Source: Martinezella rhizogenes | GTDB taxonomy: Bacteria; Pseudomonadota; Alphaproteobacteria; Rhizobiales; Rhizobiaceae | Assembly: GCA_013322215.1 (NCBI GenBank) | Contig: JAAMEZ010000006.1 | Coordinates: forward strand, 372,001 to 436,000 | DNA: 64,000 bases | Direction: 5' to 3' | In this document: piece by piece, positions 49,886 to 58,308 of the stretch | Position numbering within the stretch: position 1 is the stretch's first letter | How the letters are laid out: each line of letters opens with the position of its first letter | The notes under the pieces: generated by a model | Told to the model about the DNA's origin: nothing | The model's input: the letters and a program-made list of their open reading frames with translations, nothing else | Database searches by the model: none | Program-made: the position numbers and the translations under genes

Positions 49886-50677
49886 ATGCGCCGGCTTCTG
49901 GCATGCCTACTGCCGCTCGCTCTCTTTTTGAATAGCTGCACGACAGGCTATGATGCCCTGTCGACAGCGGCCCTTCCCAAGACCAGGTTCGCCGATACGA
50001 AACCCCAGGACTTCGGCCGCGATCATCCCGAGCGCCACCCCATCCATGGCATCGATATTTCCAAATGGCAGGGCGATATCGATTGGAAAGCCGTCAAGAA
50101 CTCCGGCGTCGCCTTTGTCTTCATCAAGGCGACGGAGGGCAAGGATCGGATCGATCCTCGTTTCACCGAGTATTGGAACGAGGCCAGCGCCGCAGGACTT
50201 CTGCACGCGCCCTATCATTTCTTCTATTTCTGCTCCACCGCCGACGAACAGGCCGATTGGTTCATCCGCAATGTGCCGAAGGATGCCATGGCGCTTCCGC
50301 CCGTCGTCGACGTCGAATGGAACCCTGGCTCCCCGACCTGCAAGACCAGACCGGCTCCTGAAACGGTGCGAACGGAAATCAAGCGGTTCATGGATCGCCT
50401 GGAGGCCTATTACGGCAAGCGCCCGATCATCTATACTTCGGTCGACTTCCACCGCGAAAATCTTGTCGGCTATTTCAAGGACTATCACTTCTGGGTTCGC
50501 TCGGTCGCCAAGCATCCGAAAGAGACCTACGCAGACCGCAGCTGGGCCTTCTGGCAATACACCTCGACGGGCGTAATCCCCGGCATCAAAGGCCCGACGG
50601 ACATCAATGTTTTTGCCGGCTCCGAGCAGAACTGGCAAAACTGGGTGGCTGCAGTAGAGAAGCAGGGAAATTCTTAA
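49886..50677 (+). CDS. GH25 family lysozyme, lipoprotein
   Basis: The 263-residue product from ATG 49886 has a lipoprotein signal (LLACLLPLALFLNSC). Its GH25 barrel has HGIDISKWQGDIDWKAV (catalytic-region Asp), GVAFVFIKATEGKDRIDPRF, the VVDVEWNPG strand with acidic residues, and WAFWQYTSTG at the end. GH25 enzymes cleave MurNAc-beta-1,4-GlcNAc. The frame is open 13 codons upstream. Confidence 0.9.
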   Translation: MRRLLACLLPLALFLNSCTTGYDALSTAALPKTRFADTKPQDFGRDHPERHPIHGIDISKWQGDIDWKAVKNSGVAFVFIKATEGKDRIDPRFTEYWNEASAAGLLHAPYHFFYFCSTADEQADWFIRNVPKDAMALPPVVDVEWNPGSPTCKTRPAPETVRTEIKRFMDRLEAYYGKRPIIYTSVDFHRENLVGYFKDYHFWVRSVAKHPKETYADRSWAFWQYTSTGVIPGIKGPTDINVFAGSEQNWQNWVAAVEKQGNS

Positions 50678-50756
50678 TACTGAGCCCATTTCACTCTTGC
50701 TTATGTCACAATCTTCTGTGAAAGCGACCCTATTCTATCACTAGGAAGGATCGCTC

Positions 50757-52001
50757 ATGGATCGCCACACCATTCGACGCAGCGCTCTTGCGTTGCTCCT
50801 CGCTTCCGCTATGACCGGTACGGCAATGGCACAGAGCGCGGCTCCGGCCGCAGTGCCGCCCGCGAGCAGCGACGCGACGCCAAAAGTAGCCTGCGGTGGC
50901 GATCTCGCAGCTTTTCTGGCTGGCGTAAAGGCTGAGGCGATTGCCGATGGTGCGGATGCCGCGGCCGCCGACAAGACGTTCGCCGGTGCGCAGATCGACC
51001 CCAAGGTTCTAGCAATGGACCGCAGCCAGGGTGTCTTCCGCCAGACCTTCCTCGAATTCTCGCAGCGCACCGTCAGCCAGGGCCGCCTCGACATCGGCCG
51101 CCAGAAGATGAAGCAATATGCCGACGTCTTCGCCAAGGCTGAACAGGACTATGGCGTGCCTCCCGGTGTCATCACCGCCTTCTGGGCGATGGAAACGGAT
51201 TTTGGCGCCGTTCAGGGCAATTTCAACACCCGCAATGCGCTGGTCACCCTCTCGCATGATTGCCGCCGGCCGGACTTCTTCCGCCCGCGCCTGATTGCAC
51301 TGATCGAACTCGTCCAGCGCGGCGACGTCGACCCGGCAACGACGACGGGTGCATGGGCTGGCGAGATCGGCCAGACGCAGATGTTGCCGCCCGATATCAT
51401 CGCTTACGGCACGGACGGCGACGGCGACGGGCATGTCAATCTCAAGACCAGCGCACCCGACGTCATCCTGACGACAGCGCGCTTCCTCCAGCATCTCGGC
51501 TTCCAGCGCGGCCAGCCCTGGCTGCAGGAAGTCACGGTTCCGGATAACCTTCCCTGGGAAAAATCCGGCATCGGCGGCACGCTGACGGCTGCTGACTGGT
51601 TCAAGCTTGGCGTCACACCGCGCGACGGAAATACCAACTTCGGCTCCCTGCCGGCAGCACTCATTCTGCCGCAGGGCCGCAAGGGACCTGCCTTCCTCAC
51701 CTATCCGAACTACAATACCTATCTCGGCTGGAACCAGTCGTTCATCTACACGACCTCGGCCGCCTATTTCGCCACCCGCTTTGCCGGCGCTCCGCCCTAT
51801 AACAAGGGCAACCCCGAGGCGGGTCTCAACGATGTCGACATGAAGGCGCTTCAGACCAAGCTCGTGGCCCGCGGCTACGATGTCGGCAAGATCGATGGCA
51901 TTTTGGGTTCCGGCACGCGTGTCGCCATCCAGAAGGAACAGTTCCGTCTGGGGTTGCCGGCAGATGGCTGGGCGACGGCGGCGCTGCTCAGCGCGCTCTG
52001 A
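50757..52001 (+). CDS. lytic murein transglycosylase (MltB type) with peptidoglycan-binding domain
   Basis: The 414-residue protein has a signal peptide ending near ...MTGTAMAQSA. Its SLT_2 domain carries the catalytic Glu in ITAFWAMETDFGAVQGNFN. Further family blocks are IGQTQMLPPDIIAYGTDGDGDG and LGWNQSFIYTTSAAYFATR. It ends with a PG_binding_1 repeat (LQTKLVARGYDVGKIDGILGSGTRVAIQ). It cuts glycan strands in the periplasm. AGGAAGG precedes the start and a terminator follows. Confidence 0.93.
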   Translation: MDRHTIRRSALALLLASAMTGTAMAQSAAPAAVPPASSDATPKVACGGDLAAFLAGVKAEAIADGADAAAADKTFAGAQIDPKVLAMDRSQGVFRQTFLEFSQRTVSQGRLDIGRQKMKQYADVFAKAEQDYGVPPGVITAFWAMETDFGAVQGNFNTRNALVTLSHDCRRPDFFRPRLIALIELVQRGDVDPATTTGAWAGEIGQTQMLPPDIIAYGTDGDGDGHVNLKTSAPDVILTTARFLQHLGFQRGQPWLQEVTVPDNLPWEKSGIGGTLTAADWFKLGVTPRDGNTNFGSLPAALILPQGRKGPAFLTYPNYNTYLGWNQSFIYTTSAAYFATRFAGAPPYNKGNPEAGLNDVDMKALQTKLVARGYDVGKIDGILGSGTRVAIQKEQFRLGLPADGWATAALLSAL

Positions 52002-52022
52002 TTTCTCCTATACATCGATCGA

Positions 52023-52048
52023 AAAGGCGGCTCCGGGCCGCCTTTTTT
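52023..52048 (+). terminator. terminator after the MltB-type gene
   Basis: GGCGGC (52026-52031) pairs with GCCGCC (52037-52042), followed by six T. Confidence 0.85.
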
Positions 52049-52156
52049 GTACCTGCTCCCCTCGTAGCCGTGAGCACCCACAACCCCAAAGCAGCAAGAA
52101 ACGGGTGGCGAGCCCGCACTCTTCCGGTTTAGATGCATCGAAAGGGGAGAGATGCC

Positions 52157-53083
52157 ATGAATGGCGAACATCGAATGAGCGCTTCAACCTGGGGCCTGCT
52201 GCTGTTGCTGGGGCTGATCTGGGGTGGTTCCTTCTTTTTCGCGCGCATCGCAGTTCACCATGTGCCACCTTTCACGCTCGTCCTGCTGCGTCTGTCCTTG
52301 GCGGCAGTGGCGCTGCACATCTACCTTGCCGGTCGCCTTGGCATCTATCAGTCGCTGCGGCAGCATTGGCGGCAATTTCTGCTGCTGGGCTTGATCAACA
52401 ATGCGATTCCGCATGCGCTGATCTTCTGCGGCCAGACGCAGATGGGCGCCGGGCTTGCATCGATCCTGAACGCGACGACGCCGATGTGGACCGTATTGAT
52501 CGGCAATCAGCTTACCACCGACGAACGTCTGACATCGGCCAAGCTGATCGGCTGTCTCACCGGCCTGCTCGGAACGGCCGTGTTGCTCGGGCCGAGCATC
52601 ACCAGCAGCGGCTCGGTTCCCTTTTGGGCGCTGTCATTGCCGATCCTCGCCGCGATCTCCTATGGCTTTGCCGCGATCTATGCCAAGCGCTTCAAGGGCA
52701 TCGCGCCGCCGGTCGTGGCGGCGGGCCAGCTGACCGGCTCCTCGCTCATCATGCTGCCGCTTGCGCTGCTGATCGACCAGCCTTGGACGCTTGCCGTCCC
52801 GCCGGTGACGGCGATTGCCGCTATTCTCGGCTTGGCGCTCTTGTCGACCGCGTTTGCTTACATCCTCTATTTTCGCATCATCGAGCTTGCCGGCGCCACC
52901 AACACCTCCCTCGTCACACTGCTGGTGCCGCCAAGCGCGCTATTACTTGGCTTCCTCTTTCTCGGCGAGCGGATAGGGCCTGCCGAAATCGCCGGCATGC
53001 TGCTCATCGCCGCAGGTCTGCTCGTTCTCGATGGGCGACTTTTCATGTGGATGAAACGCAGCGTCAGAACGCGGGAAACATGA
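52157..53083 (+). CDS. EamA/DMT family transporter
   Basis: The 308-residue, ten-helix protein from ATG 52157 (preceded by AGGGGAGAG) has two EamA repeats. The first starts TWGLLLLLGLIWGGSFFFARIAVHHVPP; the second runs LSLPILAAISYGFAAIYAKRF to TLLVPPSALLLGFLFLGERIGPAEIAGMLLIAAGLL. The substrate is unknown. It is monocistronic. Confidence 0.9.
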   Translation: MNGEHRMSASTWGLLLLLGLIWGGSFFFARIAVHHVPPFTLVLLRLSLAAVALHIYLAGRLGIYQSLRQHWRQFLLLGLINNAIPHALIFCGQTQMGAGLASILNATTPMWTVLIGNQLTTDERLTSAKLIGCLTGLLGTAVLLGPSITSSGSVPFWALSLPILAAISYGFAAIYAKRFKGIAPPVVAAGQLTGSSLIMLPLALLIDQPWTLAVPPVTAIAAILGLALLSTAFAYILYFRIIELAGATNTSLVTLLVPPSALLLGFLFLGERIGPAEIAGMLLIAAGLLVLDGRLFMWMKRSVRTRET

Positions 53084-53300
53084 TCTCACGCTCCACTCAG
53101 ATGGTCCACAGTCACAACATATTAATATTTATTCACAGCCCGTCATTGAGCTCACAATCGCCTTTTATAAAGCAAATTCAAATCATTGCCACAAAGCCAT
53201 GAATCACGTCGCGAGCTCGTTACCGCGCCGCAGCATCGAATGTTCTTTCCAAGCAACACATTTTCGACATAAAATTTAACGGCTGACTGAGGAGGAAGAC

Positions 53301-53378
53301 ATGGGATTAACGCGATCCATCAACGTCCTAGTGGTCGGTGCGGCCTTCGCTTTCGTCGTGACGATGCTTTTCATCTAA
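53301..53378 (+). CDS. 25-residue single-pass membrane microprotein
   Basis: A very strong ribosome binding site (GAGGAGGAAGAC before ATG 53301) opens a 25-codon frame beginning MGLTRSINVL. Residues 8-25 are almost all hydrophobic and should form one membrane helix. A strong terminator follows at 53443-53477, so the gene has its own short transcript unit. The 215 bp upstream hold no other gene. I recall no named family; the ribosome binding site, hydrophobicity and terminator are the support. Confidence 0.7.
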   Translation: MGLTRSINVLVVGAAFAFVVTMLFI

Positions 53379-53442
53379 CGGCTTCGGCGAAATTCGCAGA
53401 CGACCAAACTCCGAAAAGCTAACAAAACTCCTGTTTCATTAG

Positions 53443-53477
53443 AAAAGCGCATGTCCCAGCAGGACATGCGCTTTTTT
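53443..53477 (+). terminator. terminator after the microprotein, facing metF
   Basis: GCGCATGTCC (53447-53456) pairs with GGACATGCGC (53462-53471), followed by six T; AAAA on the other side makes it usable for metF too. Confidence 0.85.
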
Positions 53478-53499
53478 ATGAGTAAATCGGGCGAAAGTT

Positions 53500-54402
53500 T
53501 TAGGCAGCGGCGCCGGCGCGCGCATCCACCTTGCGCTCAAGACCCAGCCGTTCGAGGACGGCCGAGACGAGCGCCGAACGGTTCATCGTGTAGAGATGAA
53601 ACTCATGGATGCCACGGCGCATCAGATCCTGGATCTGCTCGGCAGCAACTTCAGCGGCGACCCTGGCACGCTCTTCGGTATTCTCCTCAAGACCGTCGAA
53701 ACGCTCGTCGAGCCAGGACGGAATAGTCGTGCCACAAGCACCGGCAAAGCGTTTCAGCTGGGTCAGGTTCTGGATCGGCATGATGCCCGGCACGACCGGA
53801 ATCTTGATGCCAGCCGCGCGAACGCGATCATGATAGCGCTCAAACGCATCATTATCGAAGAAAAACTGGGTCAGCGCCCGATCGGCACCGTTTTCCGCTT
53901 TACGCTTCAGCATATCGATATCGGCTGCCGTATCACGGCTTTCCGGATGCTTTTCCGGATAGGCCGACACGGAGATATCGAAATCGCCGCGCTCGCGCAA
54001 AGCTCCCACCAGTTCAGCAGCATTGGCATAGCCGCCCGGATGCGGCTGATAGGCCGAGCCAACGCCGCCCGGCGGATCGCCACGCAGGGCGACGAAACGG
54101 CGAACGCCCGCAGCCAGGAACTCGTCGATCACCCGATGGGTGTCCTCACGCGTTGCCCCGACGCAGGTCAGATGCGATGCGGTCGTAAACGGCGTCTCAT
54201 GGATCATTTTGCGCACGGCGGAAAGCGTTGGCGCCTTGGTCGAGCCGCCTGCTCCATACGTGACTGAAACGAACTCAGCGTCCCAATCGCTGAGCTCCTC
54301 AACGGTGTTCCACAGTTGCTGCTCGGCCTCTTCCGACTTCGGCGGAAAGAACTCGAAGGAGATGCGGATACCGTCGTTACGGCTTTCTGATCTCGAAGAC
54401 AT
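53500..54402 (-). CDS. metF: 5,10-methylenetetrahydrofolate reductase
   Basis: The 300-residue FAD TIM-barrel protein from ATG 54402 has RISFEFFPPKSEEAE, FVSVTYGAGGSTKAPT, HLTCVGATREDTHRVID, VALRGDPPGG and the C-terminal VPGIMPIQNLTQLKRFAGACG. It makes 5-methyl-THF for methionine synthesis. It starts one base after the stop of the ArsR-methyltransferase gene, so the two are one operon and the regulator very likely controls it. Confidence 0.96.
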   Translation of the reverse strand: MSSRSESRNDGIRISFEFFPPKSEEAEQQLWNTVEELSDWDAEFVSVTYGAGGSTKAPTLSAVRKMIHETPFTTASHLTCVGATREDTHRVIDEFLAAGVRRFVALRGDPPGGVGSAYQPHPGGYANAAELVGALRERGDFDISVSAYPEKHPESRDTAADIDMLKRKAENGADRALTQFFFDNDAFERYHDRVRAAGIKIPVVPGIMPIQNLTQLKRFAGACGTTIPSWLDERFDGLEENTEERARVAAEVAAEQIQDLMRRGIHEFHLYTMNRSALVSAVLERLGLERKVDARAGAAA

Positions 54403-54403
54403 G

Positions 54404-55429
54404 TCAAACTCTCCCGGCAAGAATGGGGGATGACTGGTGGCCCTGGTCGGACGCAATCAGCAATCGCGGGTCGCGCGCCAGCCAGATGGTGACGGTCAGC
54501 GCCTGACCGCCTTCCCTCCCCGAATGAAGGTCCTGCACGCGCTCCACATCCAGCCCCGCCAGCTTCAACCAATCCGACATGGTCTGATGCGAGAAGCCGA
54601 GACGCAGATGCGCATGCTCGTCACGCAGATATTCAAGCCCGTGCGGTGCGAGATCGATGATGACGAGCCGACCGCCGGGCCGCAGCATTCGCGCAGCCTC
54701 GTTGATGGCGATCTCCGGCTGATCGAGGAAATGCAGCACCTGATGGATGGTGATGAGGTCGAAATCCTGCTGTTCGAGCGGCAGGTTGAAAATATCGCCA
54801 TGGCGCACCGAGGCGCTTGTGATGTTGGCCCGGTCGAGATTGGCGCGCGCAACCGCCAGCATGTCACGGCTGGCATCGATGCCGATGGCGCGGCGGTAAT
54901 GGCCGGTCAGAAGCTGCAGCATCCGGCCCGTGCCCGTGCCGAGATCGAGAAAGGAGTCGATCGGCTGCGGACCGATCAGATCGATCAACGCCTTGTCGAC
55001 ATCCTCATCGGCGACATGGAGGCGTCGCAGCTCGTCCCATTCGGCGGCATTGCGGCTGAAATAGGCCTGCGCACGTTCGGCACGAACACGCTTCACCGAG
55101 GTAAGCCGCTCGCCATCGCGCAGCAGTACTGTATCTTTCTCGGCGGTGTGGCGCAGCAGAGCGCGCGCCAGCGTGACGGCCTTGCCCTCTTGCTTCAAAC
55201 GGAAATAAGCCCAGGCACCCTCCTGATAACGATCGATCAAGCCGGCTTCGCCGAGCAGTTTCAAATGTCGGGAAATACGCGGCTGCGACTGGCCGAGAAT
55301 TTCGGTAAGATCGGTGACAGTGAGATCGCCGGCCGCGAGGAGTGCCAGGAGACGCAGCCGCGTCGGCTCGCCGACCGCCTTCAGCACATCCACCACATCA
55401 TCCAAGCCGAGTTTAACCAGATCCGTCAT
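54404..55429 (-). CDS. ArsR-type regulator fused to a SAM-dependent methyltransferase
   Basis: The 341-residue protein from ATG 55429 has an ArsR winged helix at the N-terminus (VVDVLKAVGEPTRLRLLALL, then SQPRISRHLKLLGEAGLI). A class I methyltransferase domain follows (SFLDLGTGTGRMLQLL, AIGIDASRDML, ITIHQVLHFLDQPEIAINEAARMLRPGG). Its position directly upstream of metF suggests it senses S-adenosylmethionine or S-adenosylhomocysteine and regulates methionine-cycle genes. That role is inferred. A perfect 16-bp dyad lies 19 bp upstream of its start. Confidence 0.88.
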   Translation of the reverse strand: MTDLVKLGLDDVVDVLKAVGEPTRLRLLALLAAGDLTVTDLTEILGQSQPRISRHLKLLGEAGLIDRYQEGAWAYFRLKQEGKAVTLARALLRHTAEKDTVLLRDGERLTSVKRVRAERAQAYFSRNAAEWDELRRLHVADEDVDKALIDLIGPQPIDSFLDLGTGTGRMLQLLTGHYRRAIGIDASRDMLAVARANLDRANITSASVRHGDIFNLPLEQQDFDLITIHQVLHFLDQPEIAINEAARMLRPGGRLVIIDLAPHGLEYLRDEHAHLRLGFSHQTMSDWLKLAGLDVERVQDLHSGREGGQALTVTIWLARDPRLLIASDQGHQSSPILAGRV

Positions 55430-55447
55430 TCCACACCCAATCAAGAT

Positions 55448-55463
55448 ATAAAGATATCTTTAT
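55448..55463. promoter_or_regulatory. perfect 16-bp palindrome, likely operator of the ArsR-metF operon
   Basis: ATAAAGATATCTTTAT is perfectly symmetric and lies between a possible minus-strand TTGCAG/TAAAGA promoter and the start codon at 55429. ArsR-type repressors bind such AT-rich dyads. Assignment is by position. Confidence 0.65.
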
Positions 55464-55572
55464 GTGATTTAGGTGCGATCTGCAAGAGCCAATCGCTCGC
55501 GACGCTAATTCGACGTCGGAAATCTGTTAGTTTCTGACGAAAACGGAATATCCGATTACGCCGATGGGCAAA

Positions 55573-55597
55573 CAAAAACCCCGGACAAGCCGGGGTC
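55573..55597 (-). terminator. terminator after ettA
   Basis: On the minus strand ACCCCGG pairs with CCGGGGT around a 5-nt loop and is followed by TTTTTG, about 20 bp past the ettA stop. Confidence 0.8.
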
Positions 55598-55619
55598 TTC
55601 GAAGAGCGAAACCGAGAGC

Positions 55620-57269
55620 TTAGCGCGTCAGTCGCTTGTGCGCCTGGCTGCCCGGATTGAGGGCATCGGGGCCGAGGCGGCGGATCTTGTCCTGTTCGTA
55701 ATCTTCGAAATTGCCTTCGAACCATTCGACATGGCCTTCGCCTTCAAAGGCTAGGATATGCGTGGCCAGACGGTCGAGGAACATGCGATCGTGGCTGATG
55801 ATGATGGCGCAGCCGGCGAAGTTTTCGAGCGCGCTTTCCAGAGCCCCCAGCGTTTCCGTATCGAGGTCGTTTGTGGGTTCGTCGAGCAGAAGCACGTTGC
55901 CGCCAGCCTTCAGCATCTTGGCCAGATGAACACGGTTGCGCTGACCGCCGGAGAGATTGCCGACCTTCTGCTGCTGGTCGCCACCCTTGAAGTTAAAGGC
56001 GCCGCAATAGGCGCGCGAGTTCATGTCGAACTTGCCGAGCTTGATGATTTCGGCGCCGCCGGAGATTTCCTCCCATACGGTTTTATTGCCGTCAAGCGCA
56101 TCGCGGCTCTGGTCGACATAGCTGAGATGCACCGTCTCGCCGATACGGACCGAGCCGGAATCCGGCTTTTCCTGCCCCGTGATCATCTTGAACAGCGTCG
56201 TCTTGCCGGCGCCGTTCGGGCCGATGATGCCGACGATGCCGCCCGGCGGCAGCTTGATCGACAGATCGTTGACCAGCGTGCGGCCTTCGAAGCCCTTGGT
56301 GATGCCCTCCATCTCGATTACCACCTGGCCGAGACGCTCGCTGACCGGAATGATGATCTGCGCATCACCGGGACGCTGATTTTCGGCAGCGTCGACCAGC
56401 TGTTCGTAAGCGTTGATACGCGCCTTGGACTTGGCCTGACGAGCCTTGGGGCTGGAGGCGATCCATTCCTGTTCGCGGCTGATTGCCTTCTGACGGCCAG
56501 CTTCTTCGCGGGCTTCCTGCTGCATGCGCTTAGCCTTGGCCCGCAGATAGGCGGAATAGTTGCCTTCGTAGGGAATGCCACGGCCGCGGTCGAGTTCGAG
56601 AATCCAGCCGGTAACATTGTCGAGGAAGTAGCGATCGTGGGTGATCATCATCACGGCGCCCGGATAGTCGCGCAGGTGCTTTTCCAGCCAGGCGATGGTC
56701 TCGGCGTCGAGATGGTTGGTCGGTTCGTCGAGCAGCAGCAGGTCCGGCTGCGAGAGAAGCAGGCGGCAGAGCGCGATACGGCGGCGCTCACCACCGGAAA
56801 GGCTGGTGACTTCGGCATCGCGCGGCGGGCAGCACAATGCTTCCATCGCCATCTCGACCTGACTTTCCAGATCCCAGAGATTCTGGCTGTCGATAATGTC
56901 CTGGAGCTTGGCGCCCTCGTCCGCCGTCTCGTCGGAATAGTTCATCATCAATTCGTTGTAGCGATTGAGGATTTCGGTTTTCTTGGCAACGCCTTCCATG
57001 ACGTTTTCGAAAACCGTCTTGTTGGGATCGAGCTGAGGCTCCTGCGCCAGGTACCCGATGGTCGCGCCTTCGGCCAGCCAGGCCTCGCCGGTATATTCCT
57101 TGTCGAGGCCGGCCATGATGCGCAGCACCGTCGACTTACCCGCGCCGTTCGGACCGAGAATACCAATCTTGGCATCGGGGTAGAAGGAGAGATGGATATT
57201 CTCAAGGATCTTTTTGGCGCCATAGGACTTATTCAGTCCGGCCATATGATAAATAAACTGACGTGCCAT
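55620..57269 (-). CDS. ettA: energy-dependent translational throttle protein EttA (ABC-F ATPase)
   Basis: The 549-residue protein from ATG 57269 carries two ABC domains: Walker A GPNGAGKST with signature LSGGERRRIAL in the first, and GPNGAGKTT with LSGGQRNRVHLA in the second. Walker B regions are LLLLDEPTNHLD and LLLDEPTNDLD. The PtIM-type linker (AKRMQQEAREEAGRQKAISREQ) joins them. ABC-F proteins bind the ribosome E site; EttA gates the first elongation step by ADP/ATP level. It stands alone. Confidence 0.95.
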   Translation of the reverse strand: MARQFIYHMAGLNKSYGAKKILENIHLSFYPDAKIGILGPNGAGKSTVLRIMAGLDKEYTGEAWLAEGATIGYLAQEPQLDPNKTVFENVMEGVAKKTEILNRYNELMMNYSDETADEGAKLQDIIDSQNLWDLESQVEMAMEALCCPPRDAEVTSLSGGERRRIALCRLLLSQPDLLLLDEPTNHLDAETIAWLEKHLRDYPGAVMMITHDRYFLDNVTGWILELDRGRGIPYEGNYSAYLRAKAKRMQQEAREEAGRQKAISREQEWIASSPKARQAKSKARINAYEQLVDAAENQRPGDAQIIIPVSERLGQVVIEMEGITKGFEGRTLVNDLSIKLPPGGIVGIIGPNGAGKTTLFKMITGQEKPDSGSVRIGETVHLSYVDQSRDALDGNKTVWEEISGGAEIIKLGKFDMNSRAYCGAFNFKGGDQQQKVGNLSGGQRNRVHLAKMLKAGGNVLLLDEPTNDLDTETLGALESALENFAGCAIIISHDRMFLDRLATHILAFEGEGHVEWFEGNFEDYEQDKIRRLGPDALNPGSQAHKRLTR

Positions 57270-57395
57270 AGCTTGGGTTACTCCACGGACGGATAACATT
57301 GCGAATTGTGCCGCTATGTAGGCGAAACCCGGCCCTCGGGCAACGGCGAAACCTTGTCCGAGGGCATTTATCCGTGTCGCAAAGCCCGGATTAGG

Positions 57396-58142
57396 CTAGA
57401 AACCGGCCGCGTCCACCACGCCGCGGTCGCAGCCGAACGAGGTGCTGCCCGCACTTTGGATCAACTTGGCGAGCCGCGGCTCGTTACCCTGCTGCGGATC
57501 GATCGCATCTTCCGAGAGACCGATGGTCAGCTCCGAAATCATCCTGACGTTGCCGACCCGGCGGCAGCTCATCTTGATGCGCGCATTGGCGCCTTCGCCG
57601 AAGCTCTGGTCGAAGGCTGCCTTGATGCTTTCGGCATCCAGCTCCTTGCCGATATTCTGCGCGAAGAGCTCGCGCACGGCCGATGCATTGAGCTCGGTGA
57701 TCAAGCCGGCGGCGATGGCGAAATACTGGTCGGCGCTGAGCTTCGTGCAGGTGCCGTGCTTGATCCATTCGTGCCGCTCGAGGCCGGATTGGGTGCCCGG
57801 CATCACCTTGTCGAGCTTCGTCTTCACGTCCTGCGACAGCTGCACCGCCGGCAGATCCTTCCAGTCACTGCTGCGATCTGCCTGCTTCAGATCCTCGGAA
57901 ACATCGCAATATTCCTGCCGCATCGGCCAGAGGCCATGCAGCGAGAAGTTCGTGGCATCATGATTATCCGACGACTGGTTCCGGCATTCCGCCTTCTTCT
58001 GGTTCGTCGCACAAAATGCCGGCTCCCAGCTTGCCGCCAGGATAAAGCGTGTCCGCCCGCGGCTATGTTCCTGCGCCATGGCGCCCGTCACGGTGCCGAT
58101 CGAAAGGATTGCAACCGCAAATACCCGAAGCCAATGCTTCAT
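57396..58142 (-). CDS. secreted ribonuclease T2 family protein
   Basis: The 248-residue protein has a signal peptide (AVAILSIGTVTGAMA, cleavage near 23) and both RNase T2 active-site segments, FSLHGLWP (CAS I, 67-73) and HEWIKHGTC (CAS II, 124-132), with paired Cys residues around them. T2 enzymes cleave single-stranded RNA through a 2',3'-cyclic intermediate. The predicted location is the periplasm or outside. It is separate from neighbours by gaps on both sides. Confidence 0.92.
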   Translation of the reverse strand: MKHWLRVFAVAILSIGTVTGAMAQEHSRGRTRFILAASWEPAFCATNQKKAECRNQSSDNHDATNFSLHGLWPMRQEYCDVSEDLKQADRSSDWKDLPAVQLSQDVKTKLDKVMPGTQSGLERHEWIKHGTCTKLSADQYFAIAAGLITELNASAVRELFAQNIGKELDAESIKAAFDQSFGEGANARIKMSCRRVGNVRMISELTIGLSEDAIDPQQGNEPRLAKLIQSAGSTSFGCDRGVVDAAGF

Positions 58143-58308
58143 TCCCTGTCTCCAACTAGAACATTATAGGAACAAATAAGCAGTTTGATCGAGCGGATGC
58201 AATCCTCAATCGCAGCGCTCGGAAAGATTTATTTCTGTGAGCTTTACCACCTATCCATTGCAATCAGGCGGATGATAACCTTTCGTCCTACCGGGGAGGA
58301 CCGAATAC

